The notes under the pieces were generated by a model. That model did not search any database. It was given only the letters and a program-made list of their open reading frames with translations, and was not told the DNA's origin. DNA of 64,000 nt from Petunia secreta (taxonomy: Eukaryota; Streptophyta; Magnoliopsida; Solanales; Solanaceae): assembly GCA_029990175.1 (NCBI GenBank), contig JARKIP010000035.1, positions 35,354,001 to 35,418,000 of the forward strand. The letters run 5' to 3'. The stretch's first letter is position 1. Each line of letters opens with the position of its first letter. Positions 30,642 through 41,600 of the stretch are shown here, in pieces. The position numbers and the translations under genes are program-made.

Positions 30642-31492
30642 TGATGCAAGCAAACCCGCGGGTTTATACCTTGCAATCGGAGACAACAATCAAGACGCGG
30701 AAACGATGAAGTAAAGATGCGGAAGCAATAAAAGTAACACGGGTAACAAGAAATCGGGGAAGGGGGAGAACAGAAATAGAAGAAAGAATGGATAATCACA
30801 GTCAAAACATTGATTGATTATCCAAGGGAGAAAATGAAACTTGAACCTAACAAGGATTCATACTAGTGATGAAATCCATTTCGGTTCCAAGCCTAAGAAG
30901 GCATAAACGAAGCCTCGGGCTTCAAACAAGAATGGCTCGGCCAATTCTATCTCTATTCTCTCAATTCAATATCAACTAACAACTGAAAACTAATGAGCTA
31001 TGCTAGGAGTTTATATAGACAACATTAAAAGGGCAAAATAGTAAAGTGGTCACAGGCGACCAATGAGATAAAGCCACGCAGGGCTGGGGTAGCTTATGTG
31101 TTCGGCAGCTCAGCTCGAACACGTTGGATTCGGTCGCTTGTTTGCCTCGATCACATTTGGAATCGAACGCTCTCCTGCCTCGGACACATTTGTAGCCCTT
31201 CGATCGATTCTTTGATCGGCGTCGTTCTTCCTTGGTTCGGTTGCTTTCAGCTTCGGGCTCGAGCTTGATCGTTGAGTTTCCATAAGTTGTCCTCGGTCTC
31301 ACAGCTCCGAAGTCAGTGTCAGCAACGGTCACAGTCACTTGTTGTCTGCTCGGTGGATTTCCATCGTTGCTGCTCGGCGAGGCAGTCTTCGGTATCTTTC
31401 ATTCCGGCCACACTTTGATCGTGGGCGCCATGTGACTCCTCGGTGGACTTGCTTGATGAATCGAACAGGTGAGCCTGGTTCGTATTGCATCA
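30642..31492 (-). repeat. 3' LTR of Elem-E, right inversion breakpoint
   Basis: TGATGCAAGC... to ...GTATTGCATCA. Contains the palindrome ACCCGCGGGT close to one end. Confidence 0.92.
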
Positions 31493-31528
31493 TCCTCCCC
31501 TTCTTGAAAGGATTTCGTCCTCGAAATC
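31493..31528 (-). promoter_or_regulatory. polypurine tract and hairpin, Elem-E
   Basis: Polypurine tract at 31493-31505 and hairpin GATTTCG-AGGA-CGAAATC at 31511-31528. Confidence 0.85.
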
Positions 31529-31587
31529 AAACCGGCAAGACCTGCAACAAGGCAAAGACAAACAAAGCTTCCTACTTCGAAAGTAGG

Positions 31588-34326
31588 TTAGTGTTTAAGA
31601 GTGGAAAACACACTCTTATGATAGAGCCAAGCATCAATGCAAATCAAACAGCCTATGTCTCCGAAGGAAACAACAAGCTCTTGGCTCAAATAGAAACTAA
31701 ACCGAACACATGAGTACACGAAGAGATCAATAGGACACTTTATATGAAAGATATGACGATCAAAGGCCCTATTACCTCTAAACTCGTAGTCATCATACCG
31801 AGCCCAAAATTCACTTTTATCACCATGGGGCTTATAGACTTCGGTATGCACTATACTCGAGGTGTGATCAACATGTGGAATGGAGTAAGTAAAATGATTG
31901 ACTCGACAACCGACATCGAATACTCCACTCCCCTTCTTAAAAGCAAACGCATTCACACCAAGAGGTAGCTTTTCACCTCCCAAATGAACTCCAAGACAAC
32001 CCTTCTCTTTAGACAGACTTCCGAAGAAGGTCTCAAATAATGGATTATCTACGGGGTTAAGCCTTTCAAACCGAGGTGGTTCTCCTCGAGTCGGATGCTC
32101 ATCACCATCTCCTTCGAACAGAGGGTTAGTGAAAATAAGTCCACTGCCCATCAAAGGTGCATCCGAACCCAGGTCATCGACCACACTTGAGGAGTCATCG
32201 AATATAATCCGATCCAACTCATCCACTAAGGACTCCTCAAGGGTATCATCTTCCTCACTATAACACACAGATTCACCATAGGCAATAATTTCAACAAGGG
32301 CATGATCAAACAACTCATTTTCCCCTTTATCAAAGATTGGTGGTGTGTCATAACAAGGGTCACAAGTAAGGTCAACTACAACTTCATCACTAAAGAGAGA
32401 TTCGATGAAGATCGAGCTCACATCATGATGTGGCATATCAATTCTCTCAACTAGTGGTTCACATTCACTCACAAGTTGACCATTCGAATCTACACTAGTT
32501 GCAAACACATTGTAATCATACAAATCATCAACTAGCATAGAGTTTTCACATACAATTTCACAAGACAAGGAAGTATCATGCTCACGGGAAGGAAATCGAA
32601 CACTTACCTCGGAGTGACCTTCGGTTTCTCTCACTGTCTCCGAAGTCTCATAAGTAGTTTCTTCTTCGTGGAGCTCACATGAAAGATCTTCTTCACCTTG
32701 TCTATCTACTTCGGTACCGAGTTGAGGCTCTATCGGTTTGCCTCCAAGAGTTCCTGCACAAGAGTTCGAACAAGTAGAAGGAGAAGATAAGAGGTTAATG
32801 TTAGAATAAGGGGTGTCCTCACTCTCATCGATTCTTTTTCCCTCTTTCTTTTCCCTCATTTTTCTTTCAAGGTCAGGTGTGGGTTTGGGTGGTGACAACT
32901 CACTCACATCACTCTTCACAGCCTCTCCTTTTTCCTCTCGAGAGTTGTCACCGGTCTCTCCCTTACTCCTCTCTATCTTTTGTCTCTCATATTCGGGTGA
33001 GTTTGGTCGGGGACCAAGAATACCCATAGCTGGAGTAGGTGGACCTTTGACATCGACCCGAAGTCTAGGACTCGAAGACTCATCAACCGAGGTCTCCTCT
33101 TCCGTTATCGGGGAACCACTTGACTTCGAAGCTTGTGGCTTCGGGTTCAATGTATTGACTTCGGTCGATTCTTTTTGTGCACTCTTCCCACTGCTCCTTG
33201 TGGTCGTAGGACTCCTCGATGGCACTCTTTCGATCCTGGATTGGAGTTCTCGCTCTTTTCTCATCTGTAAAACCGAAGCATATGCACTAATGGACATCTT
33301 TCCCTTCAACCCGTGAGGTGTGAACGTATAAGCCATTTGCAGCTCTCTGTTGTACACAAGGTACACATCCCTCTCATCGATATATAGCATCTGCTTGCTG
33401 TGTACCCATGGGTCTCCCAGCCAAACATCAAGATCGGGCATGGAATACACATCGCACCAAACATATTCTCTATAATCTCCATGAGATATGAGTACTCGAG
33501 CCTCATACGAAACACTCACTCCCTTATATGTATAAGGATGCTTCAATTTATAGCATGGTATTTTTAGGATCCGAACCAAGTAAGCGCTAATGCAATTGAC
33601 ATCGGTACCTCCAATCTTGAGCAAATTTCCTCCATAACCATTCACCTCAACAGCGAACCTACTTCTACCCAAGTTTCGGATATGAAGATCCAAAATCGAA
33701 CTTGAGTATCCCATTCCGTGGGTTCTCCTTATTCCTCCATTAGTGGTAGCACCACTAGAATAACTCCCACTTCCTTTCACTCTTCCAACTTTAGAAGTTT
33801 TGTTGAAAGTCGAGGAAGGAGTTTTAGCATGGAACCCGTGAGAACTTCTCCTCGAAGAAGGTGTTCGGTAGAAACCTCCTCTACCCTCCTCGGGTCCATA
33901 ACCACCAGTGCTCCTCGAGCCACCCTTTCCATAGGACTTGGAAGCATTGAATCGTGTGCCACGACTATAAGTTGCAAATCTTCCTCCTCCCATGGAACAA
34001 CCTCCACTACCTCCTATCCCGAAGGAAGGAGTTCTACCACTCTCTTGTGCTCCACACGAGACACCAACGGAAGAAGACATCAAATAGTTTGCTCGGTCAA
34101 CTTCGTCATCGACTTCCTCGATGTCACATTCGTCGTATTCTTCTCGTTCATCTTCACAGGCTTCGTAGTCTTCTTCGTCTTCGTATTCACCATAGTGACC
34201 CGCTTCGTCCTCGTAAGAGCCATAGTCCCCGGTGTCATTATAACAATCATCACCTCCGTAGGAACCATAGTCTCCATCATCTCCACACGAATCATACCCT
34301 CCGTAGTCATCATCATCCGAAGACAT
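31588..34326 (-). CDS. Elem-E ORF: pseudo-protease plus acidic domain (912 aa)
   Basis: Start chosen at MSSDDDDYGG (34326), just after TTATTGCAG. Residues 1-85 are D/Y/G/E-rich and strongly acidic; residues 90-220 are G/S/R-rich and basic, so the normal Gag capsid and zinc knuckle are replaced. Residues 225-320 align by eye with the protease of the other elements (LVRILKIP, KHPYTYKG, VYSMPDLDVWLGDPW). However, the catalytic DSG is IGG (33607-33615), so it should not cut. Then come the linker KIERSKGETGDNSREEKG, the acidic region (CYDTPPIFDKGENEL) and one IDAWLYHKSVFST module. Function unknown; possibly a structural protein that uses the dead protease as a binding fold. Confidence 0.82.
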   Translation of the reverse strand: MSSDDDDYGGYDSCGDDGDYGSYGGDDCYNDTGDYGSYEDEAGHYGEYEDEEDYEACEDEREEYDECDIEEVDDEVDRANYLMSSSVGVSCGAQESGRTPSFGIGGSGGCSMGGGRFATYSRGTRFNASKSYGKGGSRSTGGYGPEEGRGGFYRTPSSRRSSHGFHAKTPSSTFNKTSKVGRVKGSGSYSSGATTNGGIRRTHGMGYSSSILDLHIRNLGRSRFAVEVNGYGGNLLKIGGTDVNCISAYLVRILKIPCYKLKHPYTYKGVSVSYEARVLISHGDYREYVWCDVYSMPDLDVWLGDPWVHSKQMLYIDERDVYLVYNRELQMAYTFTPHGLKGKMSISAYASVLQMRKERELQSRIERVPSRSPTTTRSSGKSAQKESTEVNTLNPKPQASKSSGSPITEEETSVDESSSPRLRVDVKGPPTPAMGILGPRPNSPEYERQKIERSKGETGDNSREEKGEAVKSDVSELSPPKPTPDLERKMREKKEGKRIDESEDTPYSNINLLSSPSTCSNSCAGTLGGKPIEPQLGTEVDRQGEEDLSCELHEEETTYETSETVRETEGHSEVSVRFPSREHDTSLSCEIVCENSMLVDDLYDYNVFATSVDSNGQLVSECEPLVERIDMPHHDVSSIFIESLFSDEVVVDLTCDPCYDTPPIFDKGENELFDHALVEIIAYGESVCYSEEDDTLEESLVDELDRIIFDDSSSVVDDLGSDAPLMGSGLIFTNPLFEGDGDEHPTRGEPPRFERLNPVDNPLFETFFGSLSKEKGCLGVHLGGEKLPLGVNAFAFKKGSGVFDVGCRVNHFTYSIPHVDHTSSIVHTEVYKPHGDKSEFWARYDDYEFRGNRAFDRHIFHIKCPIDLFVYSCVRFSFYLSQELVVSFGDIGCLICIDAWLYHKSVFSTLKH

Positions 34327-35502
34327 AGCTGCAATAAACAAAGTAAAGGACCTCACAAGTTCACTCCCTCACGTGTATCACTCGAGTGATGTTCGCTCAA
34401 TTTTCTTTCCACTCGTGTTTACACTCAAGGTCGTTGGCTTTTGTGACCTCACTCTATTGTTCTCACCACTCAGCCTTTTTCCACTCAAGTTGGCCTTGCC
34501 TCCTTGTTAGGAAACCGAAGTGATAAATCACAACTAATACTTTCCAAGCTTAGGTTCGGAAGGAGTTTATATGACTCGATGGAACGGTAGCCATTTAACT
34601 GCGCACGGGGAGTCAAAAGAATTTTCTACGAATTTGGACTTCGGTCACCCCACGCACGAGTTCCTATAAGCTCAGATTCGATAGTACGACCTCGAGTAGA
34701 AAGGATTACTCCAGAGATCCACTATCGAGAATATTCGGACACAAGAAAAGTGAAATCCTAAGAGAATCTACCTCCTCCTCGGTTCCGCTTCGGAATTTTC
34801 CGAACACGTGACCTCGGTACAAGTGTTTCCTCCTCGGTACAGATAGGGTTTAACCTTATCCACTTTTCCTTTTCTAGCCGACAACTTTTCACCTGGGGTT
34901 TTAGATTTTGACAATTTACCCCTTTCTTCTTCAATGGAACAGTGAACCTTTACTCCGGTGTACGGACAATTTCAAAATTCGTTCACAGTCCACTAACAAC
35001 AGATTAAGCTCCGATTTGGGTCGTCTCCGGTAAAGTTATCTTCGGAGGAATTGTTCAGTTCCAAGTCGAGCTAAGGCTAGCTATGGTTTCGTCCGTACAC
35101 TGTTACCAATTTTAACAATGTTCCGATGTACGGACGGTGGCGAAACAGTGGAACTTCGATTTTGAGCACAAAATCGACCCAAATACCTCAACAACCTCCA
35201 GTTTTCATCGATAAACACCAAACACAACTGGGGTTCGATTTTCAACTTCACCACGTCAAGAACAGTCCAAAAATTGAAGGAAAAACCCTAGTTGCAAACG
35301 ATGTACGTCGGGTATCCAAATTGATCCTAAGACAGTGGTGAATCCAAATATATGACTGTTTAATCCAACAATCAATCAGTCAACACAATTTTTGAATTTT
35401 CTTCTTTTTACTTTTTTTTTTTTTTGTAAAATAAGAACAGATAGAAAATTAAAGATAAGATGAACAAGGAACGTGGATTCGTAGGAACGAAATCCAAGTC
35501 TT
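34327..35502 (-). other. leader of Elem-E
   Basis: 1.18 kb non-coding. It resembles the Elem-D leader in part (54805-55905), for example in repeated GTCCGTACAC and CCGGAG phrases. The GTGAGGGAG...ATTGCAG pair stands just before the ORF. Confidence 0.75.
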
Positions 35503-35514
35503 GCTCTGATACCA
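35503..35514 (-). promoter_or_regulatory. primer binding site, Elem-E
   Basis: Plus-strand GCTCTGATACCA, 3 nt from the LTR at 35518. Confidence 0.9.
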
Positions 35515-35517
35515 AAC

Positions 35518-36368
35518 TGATGCAAGCAAACCCGCGGGTTTATACCTTGCAATCGGAGACAACAATCAAGACGCGGAAACGATGAAGTAAAGATGCGGAA
35601 GCAATAAAAGTAACACGGGTAACAAGAAATCGGGGAAGGGGGAGAACAGAAATAGAAAAAAGAATGGATAATCACAGTCAAAACATTGATTGATTATCCA
35701 AGGGAGAAAATGAAACTTGAACCTAACAAGGATTCATACTAGTGATGAAATCCATTTCGGTTCCAAGCCTAAGAAGGCATAAACGAAGCCTCGGGCTTCA
35801 AACAAGAATGGCTCGGCCAATTCTATCTCTATTCTCTCAATTCAATATCAACTAACAACTGAAAACTAATGAGCTATGCTAGGAGTTTATATAGACAACA
35901 TTAAAAGGGCAAAATAGTAAAGTGGTCACAGGCGACCAATGAGATAAAGCCACGCAGGGCTGGGGTAGCTTATGTGTTCGGCAGCTCAGCTCGAACACGT
36001 TGGATTCGGTCGCTTGTTTGCCTCGATCACATTTGGAATCGAACGCTCTCCTGCCTCGGACACATTTGTAGCCCTTCGATCGATTCTTTGATCGGCGTCG
36101 TTCTTCCTTGGTTCGGTTGCTTTCAGCTTCGGGCTCGAGCTTGATCGTTGAGTTTCCATAAGTTGTCCTCGGTCTCACAGCTCCGAAGTCAGTGTCAGCA
36201 ACGGTCACAGTCACTTGTTGTCTGCTCGGTGGATTTCCATCGTTGCTGCTCGGCGAGGCAGTCTTCGGTATCTTTCATTCCGGCCACACTTTGATCGTGG
36301 GCGCCATGTGACTCCTCGGTGGACTTGCTTGATGAATCGAACAGGTGAGCCTGGTTCGTATTGCATCA
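35518..36368 (-). repeat. 5' LTR of Elem-E
   Basis: 851 bp, about one base different from 30642-31492 (near 35657). Minus-strand TATA box near 35888-35895. Confidence 0.92.
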
Positions 36369-36609
36369 CACTCCCTCACTTCTCTCTATCTTTTCTCTCT
36401 CAATTGGAGTAGAGTGACTCCCATTTTCATCATGCATTGGCAAAACAATGAAATTGTTTGCCTCGGGTTCAAGTACAATGGGTGACTTGGCTTTAGCCGC
36501 TTCCTTCAACTCCTTCATGAGTTTGTAGTCATCATTCACTTGCTTGGGAGTTAGGGGTTGGAGCACGAACTTTTTTCCCTCATGCATCACCGTATAGGTG
36601 TTGGTATGG
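36369..36609 (-). pseudogene. Elem-F ORF fragment, end of protease region
   Basis: About 78 codons joining in frame from 46013 (Elem-B removed). It reads MHEGKKFVLQPLTPKQVN and MKELKEAAKAKSPIVLEPE, the region after the protease in all relatives. It ends IEREKIERSEGV at 36369. The next codon is ACC at 6495 on the plus strand, so the frame is kept across the inversion. Confidence 0.8.
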
Positions 36610-36829
36610 TGATGCCGGGCAAACTAGCTCGAGACCCTTCACAAGAAGCCAAGCCAAAGCTATCCATGATGCTCACCTTCACTTGGTATGGAGAGGCTTG
36701 AACGAGGAAGATGGAAGCTCCGGAACAACCTTGAAGATCATGCATTGGAGCACCGTGGAAGGGGAACCATCTAGGACACTTGGAGGGGCTCAAGAGACAC
36801 AAAAGGAGGCACCCCAAGAAGCTTCAGGA

Positions 36830-37000
36830 AGAGGCGGACCGCCTACCTGAAGAGGCGGACCGCCTACAAAATGCACACTCTCTGGATTTAGGAGGGGCGG
36901 ACCGCCTACCTCACAGAGGCGGACCGCCTCCTTGACTGAAGGCCTCAGGAAGCTTAGACAGGGCGGAGCGCCTACTAGGGGTGGGCGGACCGCCTACCCC
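36830..37000. repeat. AGGCGGACCGCCT array in the Elem-B U3
   Basis: Five to six copies with a GGACC core in place of the GCCCC core of family A. Repeated at about 45400-45570 (3' LTR) and in the leader at about 38090-38200. Confidence 0.85.
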
Positions 37001-37125
37001 TGTTTTGACCCCATCCGGATTTTGCCTATTTTGTGTGTATAATTCCAACTTTGGCCCTAAGTGGCTTCTATTGTATAAACCCACTTAGGGGTATTTTAGA
37101 CACTTCATTACATGTTGTAGAAGGC

Positions 37126-37132
37126 TATAAAA
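37126..37132 (+). promoter_or_regulatory. TATA box of the Elem-B LTR
   Basis: TATAAAA, downstream of the palindrome array and about 310 bp before the LTR end. Confidence 0.6.
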
Positions 37133-37444
37133 GCCTTCATTAGGTCTTGAACTCATTTTTTTTAACCAATCTTGAATGAAAAACACAAGAGAATTACTCT
37201 CTATTGAAACCTTTGATTCCCGGCTTGAATTTCAATTGGACGACTCCAAGTTGAACCTCAAACCTCCCCGACCATTCTATTTGCAAGGACCACGTGATTC
37301 TTGAGGATAGTTGCATAGTGCTAGGTGATTCTTTCCAATCGATCGGGGTGTAACGGAACAAGTTCTCCGTTGCTACTCGACTTTAGTGTAAGTCTCGTCT
37401 CACTTTTATCTTTATTCGCTTTCGTAGGATTTCCCTACATCAGT

Positions 37445-37456
37445 TGGTATCAGAGC
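37445..37456 (+). promoter_or_regulatory. primer binding site, Elem-B
   Basis: TGGTATCAGAGC, 2 nt after the LTR. Confidence 0.9.
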
Positions 37457-38628
37457 AAGGCTAGGGTTGCGTTCTTACGAGCCCTCGTCCTACTCTTCGT
37501 GCTTGTCTTTTATGTTCCGTGTTTATTTTCGTGTTCTTGTTCTTGTTTCATTGAAAAAGAAGAAAAAAAGTCAAAAACTAGAAAACCCAAAAATTTGCTA
37601 GAAATCGTTGGTTGTTACGTTTTTGTTGGTTTTGATTATCGGGGATTGTTTGTTTACGTGAACCCGACAATTGGGTACCAACAAAACGCGTTTTGGAGTT
37701 GAAAATCAAAATTGGAAAATTTGAACCCTAGTTTGGGTATTTTGCAAAATTTGCCAAAACTTGTTTGATGTTATGATTTTGTGGTTGTTTGGTATCGGGG
37801 ATTATTCCTTATAGTTACCCCGTCATTTTGATACCAATATAACATCATTTGGAGTAGCGGCGTGAAAATCGAATTTTTGAAATCTTGGTGTTCTTGAAGT
37901 TTTTGAAGAATTTGCTCCAAATCTTCGAATCAAGTTGTTTGTTGGTTGTTTGATGGATTAAACCATTGGGGTTTGCTTGTTATAGTCCAAAACAACTTTG
38001 GGTACCATTACATATCAAAAACTCCTTGAAAACATTGGAAAATCGAGTGCCAAAAACCAAGAAACGGACTTGAAACTGTGCAGGAGAAAGGCCTAGGCGG
38101 ACCGCCCCTTATCTTAGGCGGACCGCCCATTTTTCTGCCACTCTCTGGATATTGGAGTAGGCGGACCGCCTACCTTACAGAGGCGGGGCGCCCACTCCCT
38201 GAAGGGTGTCCGGGTAGTTTGTTTCGTAGGCTTTCGTGATTTGTTTGCTTCCATTACTTCCGGTTAGTACTTTGTGAGTAATTCTCCTACTCAACTAGTA
38301 CTAATCCATTGAGCGCTTAGGATATTCGTGCGTGTTGGTGTTTGATAACTTCAAAGAAGACTCGTAGAATTTCTTTGGCTCAAGTGCTCACTTAAAAGCC
38401 GAACGCCTATAGAGTCCCATTAACTCCACTCTTCCCGAAGAGCATTTGGAACTTGTCGGATTGTTTGGTTGTTGAGGTAGTTGTTCAACTCCGAGGAAGA
38501 CTTTTGAATTCGAGCTTGAGTGAACCTACCCCTAAAACAAGAGTGGACCCGAGGGACAATCAAAGGTAAGGGAGTGAGTGAGGGCTTTTACTCTAATCTC
38601 TTTACTTGTTTTGATTGTTGTAGGTACC
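37457..38628 (+). other. leader of Elem-B
   Basis: 1.17 kb non-coding leader with an AGGCGGACCGCC cluster (about 38090-38200). The candidate 58-nt intron runs from GTAAGGGAG near 38566 to TTGTTGTAG at 38623, with CTAATC between. Confidence 0.8.
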
Positions 38629-41600
38629 ATGGCGGATGAGAAGGCCAAATCAACCATTGAGGTTCCCGTTGACGTCTTGGCTAGTCTATTGGCCGAGGTG
38701 AAAACCTTGAACCTTAGAATGGAGGTCTTTGAAAAGGAAAGGACCCCGAGTGTCCAAAAGGATACCAATAAAGGCACAAGTGATGATTCAATTATGAAGC
38801 CGGAACAATATGCGGAGTTAGTTCGTCGACAACGGTTGAGGGACGAGACTCTTGCTAGAGAAAGATCGTTGGGCACTCCCCAACCCTTGGGCAATCCCCA
38901 AGGAGATGTCCCACTCTTAAGGCCCCGAAGAAATGTGATTCCTCTTGAGCAAGTTGATGAAGCTCAAGAAGGGGAGGGCCTCGGTTTAGATGATGATTTT
39001 GATGCTCATTATCCACCTAGGAGAGCAATGAACGGAGGCCGAGGGATGGATGGAGGTCGTGGGCGAGGTCGAGGACCTCCAAGGGCTTTCATGGGAAGGG
39101 ACTTGAGAAGGGAGTATGATGAGGTTGAAGACTACTACGTGGGTCAACCGGGACCACATCGTGGGGGTCGTGACACTAACCTCAATAGTGTAAAGATCAC
39201 TATCCCGCCTTTCAAGGGGACTAGTGATCCGGAGGCTTTCTTAGAATGGAAGGTTCAATTGGAGCGGGTCTTTGACACGAATGATATGTCCGAGGAGAAG
39301 AAGGCTACCTATGCCATTGCTTCCTTTGAATCTTATGCCTCTACATGGTGGGAATCCATGAAGCGATCAAGGAGACGACTTGGGTTGCGGATGAACATCA
39401 CTTGGGAAGAGTTGAAAGAAATAATGAGCAACAAGTATGTGACTCCCAAGTACCGACAAGAGCAACTCAAACGGCTCTATGAATTGAAGCAAGGCCCCAA
39501 ATCCGTTGATGAATATTTCAATGATTTTGAGAAGAACCGGATGGCTCTTGATATGGAAACGGAGGATGAGGAACAAGCTATCATCCGTTTCAAAAGTGGC
39601 TTGAGTAGGGAGATTGCTTCCCAATTGAGGCTACACACCTTCCACTCTCTACAAGATGTGTGTGATGCCGCGGTTGAGGCCGAGAAGTGGTTCAAAGAAG
39701 AAAAGGCTCCTCGCTATAGGAGTACCACCACTACCACTCCAACAACTCGCCCCAAAGAATGGAAGACCCCATACACAAGTGGTGCAAGTGGGAGTCGAGA
39801 TGTGAAGAAGCCTTTTGAGAAGGCTACCCCGAGAAGCGACCACAAAGAGGTTGGAGGTAATTCTAAAACTACTTTAAATACTCCTTCTTCTTCTTCTTTC
39901 CAATGCCATAAATGTAAGGGGTACGGCCACTTTGCCAAAGAGTGCCCTACCCGGAAAACGATGATTGTGATGGATGATGGGTTGGTCTATGAGGGGGAAA
40001 GTGAGTCCGAGGGAGAGATTGAGGAGGAGAGTGAGGAAGTTGAGGGAGAGGGTGAAGAGAGAGTGACGGAGGGGGATGATCCTAATATGTTCCTTGTGGT
40101 TCGCCGCATTTTGGGAACCATGGTGAGTGAAGAGAGGGAAGATGAACAAAGGGAAAACTTGTTCCATGCTCGGTGTAGAGTGAAGGGGCAAGTGTGTTCC
40201 ATGATCATAGACTCGGGTAGTTGTGCAAATGTGGTGAGCCAATCCTTGGTCTCACAATTGAAATTGACTACCCAAAAGCACCCTAAACCCTACAGTTTGC
40301 AATGGTTGAGTGAGTGTGGGGAATTGAGGGTCTTGAAGCAAGTCTTGATTAGGTTCAAGATTGGGAACTATCAAGATGAACACATGTTTGACGTGGTGCC
40401 AATGCAAGCATGCCACCTTTTATTCGGTAGGCCGTGGCAATACGACAAACAAGTGGTTCATGATGGCCGGGCCAACACTTACACGGTTAGACATGAGGGG
40501 AAGAAGTTTGTGCTCACACCCTTGTCCCCAAAGCAAGTAAGTGAAGACTATCGGCGCATGAAAGAGTTGAGAGAAGCGGCTAAGGCCAAGTCCCCGGTTG
40601 TGGCCAAACCTTTGGCCGAGACTCCACCAACTTCCACCGGTCGCATGTGTGCCATGATGCAACCGGGTGAGATTTTGAAAGGTAATGATGGCACCGAAAT
40701 GCTCATATGCCTAGTGCACAAAGGTATGGTTTTAAATTCCGAAAGTGATTATTTATCTAACCCTAACCCTTTGCCTAGTGCCATTGAAAATGTTTTGAAG
40801 GTTTATGAGGACATGTTCCCGGATGAGATGCCGGATGGATTGCCTCCTTTGAGGGGCATTGAACATCAAATTGACTTTGTCCCGGGATCTCAAATTCCCA
40901 ACAAGCCGGCATATAGGAGCAATCCCGAGGACACAAGGGAGCTACAAAAGCAAATTGATGAGTTGCTCACCAAAGGCTTGGTGAGGGAGAGCTTGAGCCC
41001 TTGTGCCGTGCCCATGATCCTTGTTCCGAAGAAGGATGGCACTTGGAGGATGTGTGTGGATTGTCGAGCGGTCAACAAGATCACGGTAAAGTATCGACAT
41101 CCCATACCTCGTTTGGATGATATGTTAGATGAGCTTAGTGGTTCTAGCATCTTTTCAAAAATAGATCTTAGGTCCGGTTACCATCAAATCCGAATGAAAC
41201 CCGGAGATGAATGGAAAACCGCATTCAAGACCAAGTTTGGTCTATACGAATGGTTGGTGATGCCCTTTGGCCTCTCCAACGCGCCTAGTACTTTCATGAG
41301 ATTAATGAACCACGTGCTTAAGCCCTTCATCAACAAATTCGTGGTTGTCTACTTTGATGACATATTGATTTATAGCAAGTCAATAGGCGACCATGTGGGC
41401 CACTTGAGTCAAGTGCTTGAAGTGCTACGAGCCGAAAAGCTCTATGCCAACTTTAAGAAGTGCGCCTTTTGTGTTGAAAAGGTTGTCTTTTTGGGCTTTG
41501 TTGTTAGTGTCAATGGTGTAGAAGTTGATGAGTCCAAAGTTGAAGCCATTAGAGATTGGCCTACTCCCACCACCGTTTCTCATGTGCGGAGTTTTCATGG

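Larger units (their letters stand above)
30642..36368 (-). mobile_element. Elem-E, non-autonomous family-E element
   Basis: Two 851-bp LTRs (35518-36368 is 5', 30642-31492 is 3') differing at about one base. The outer flanks do not match (GTTAT at 30637-30641, CACTC at 36369-36373), although each matches a flank of the lone E LTR at 5639-6489. The single ORF has no reverse transcriptase or integrase. Confidence 0.9.
36610..37442 (+). repeat. 5' LTR of Elem-B
   Basis: TGATGCCGGGC... to ...TTCCCTACATCA. AGGCGGACCGCCT palindromes at about 36830-37000; TATA box TATAAAA at 37126-37132. Confidence 0.93.

Noticed and set aside
33718..34389. Long Ser/Thr-rich frames opposite the Elem-E ORF (also 32813-33316, 33954-34328)
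   Set aside because: Shadow frames produced by the GAY/GGN-rich codons of the real minus-strand ORF.
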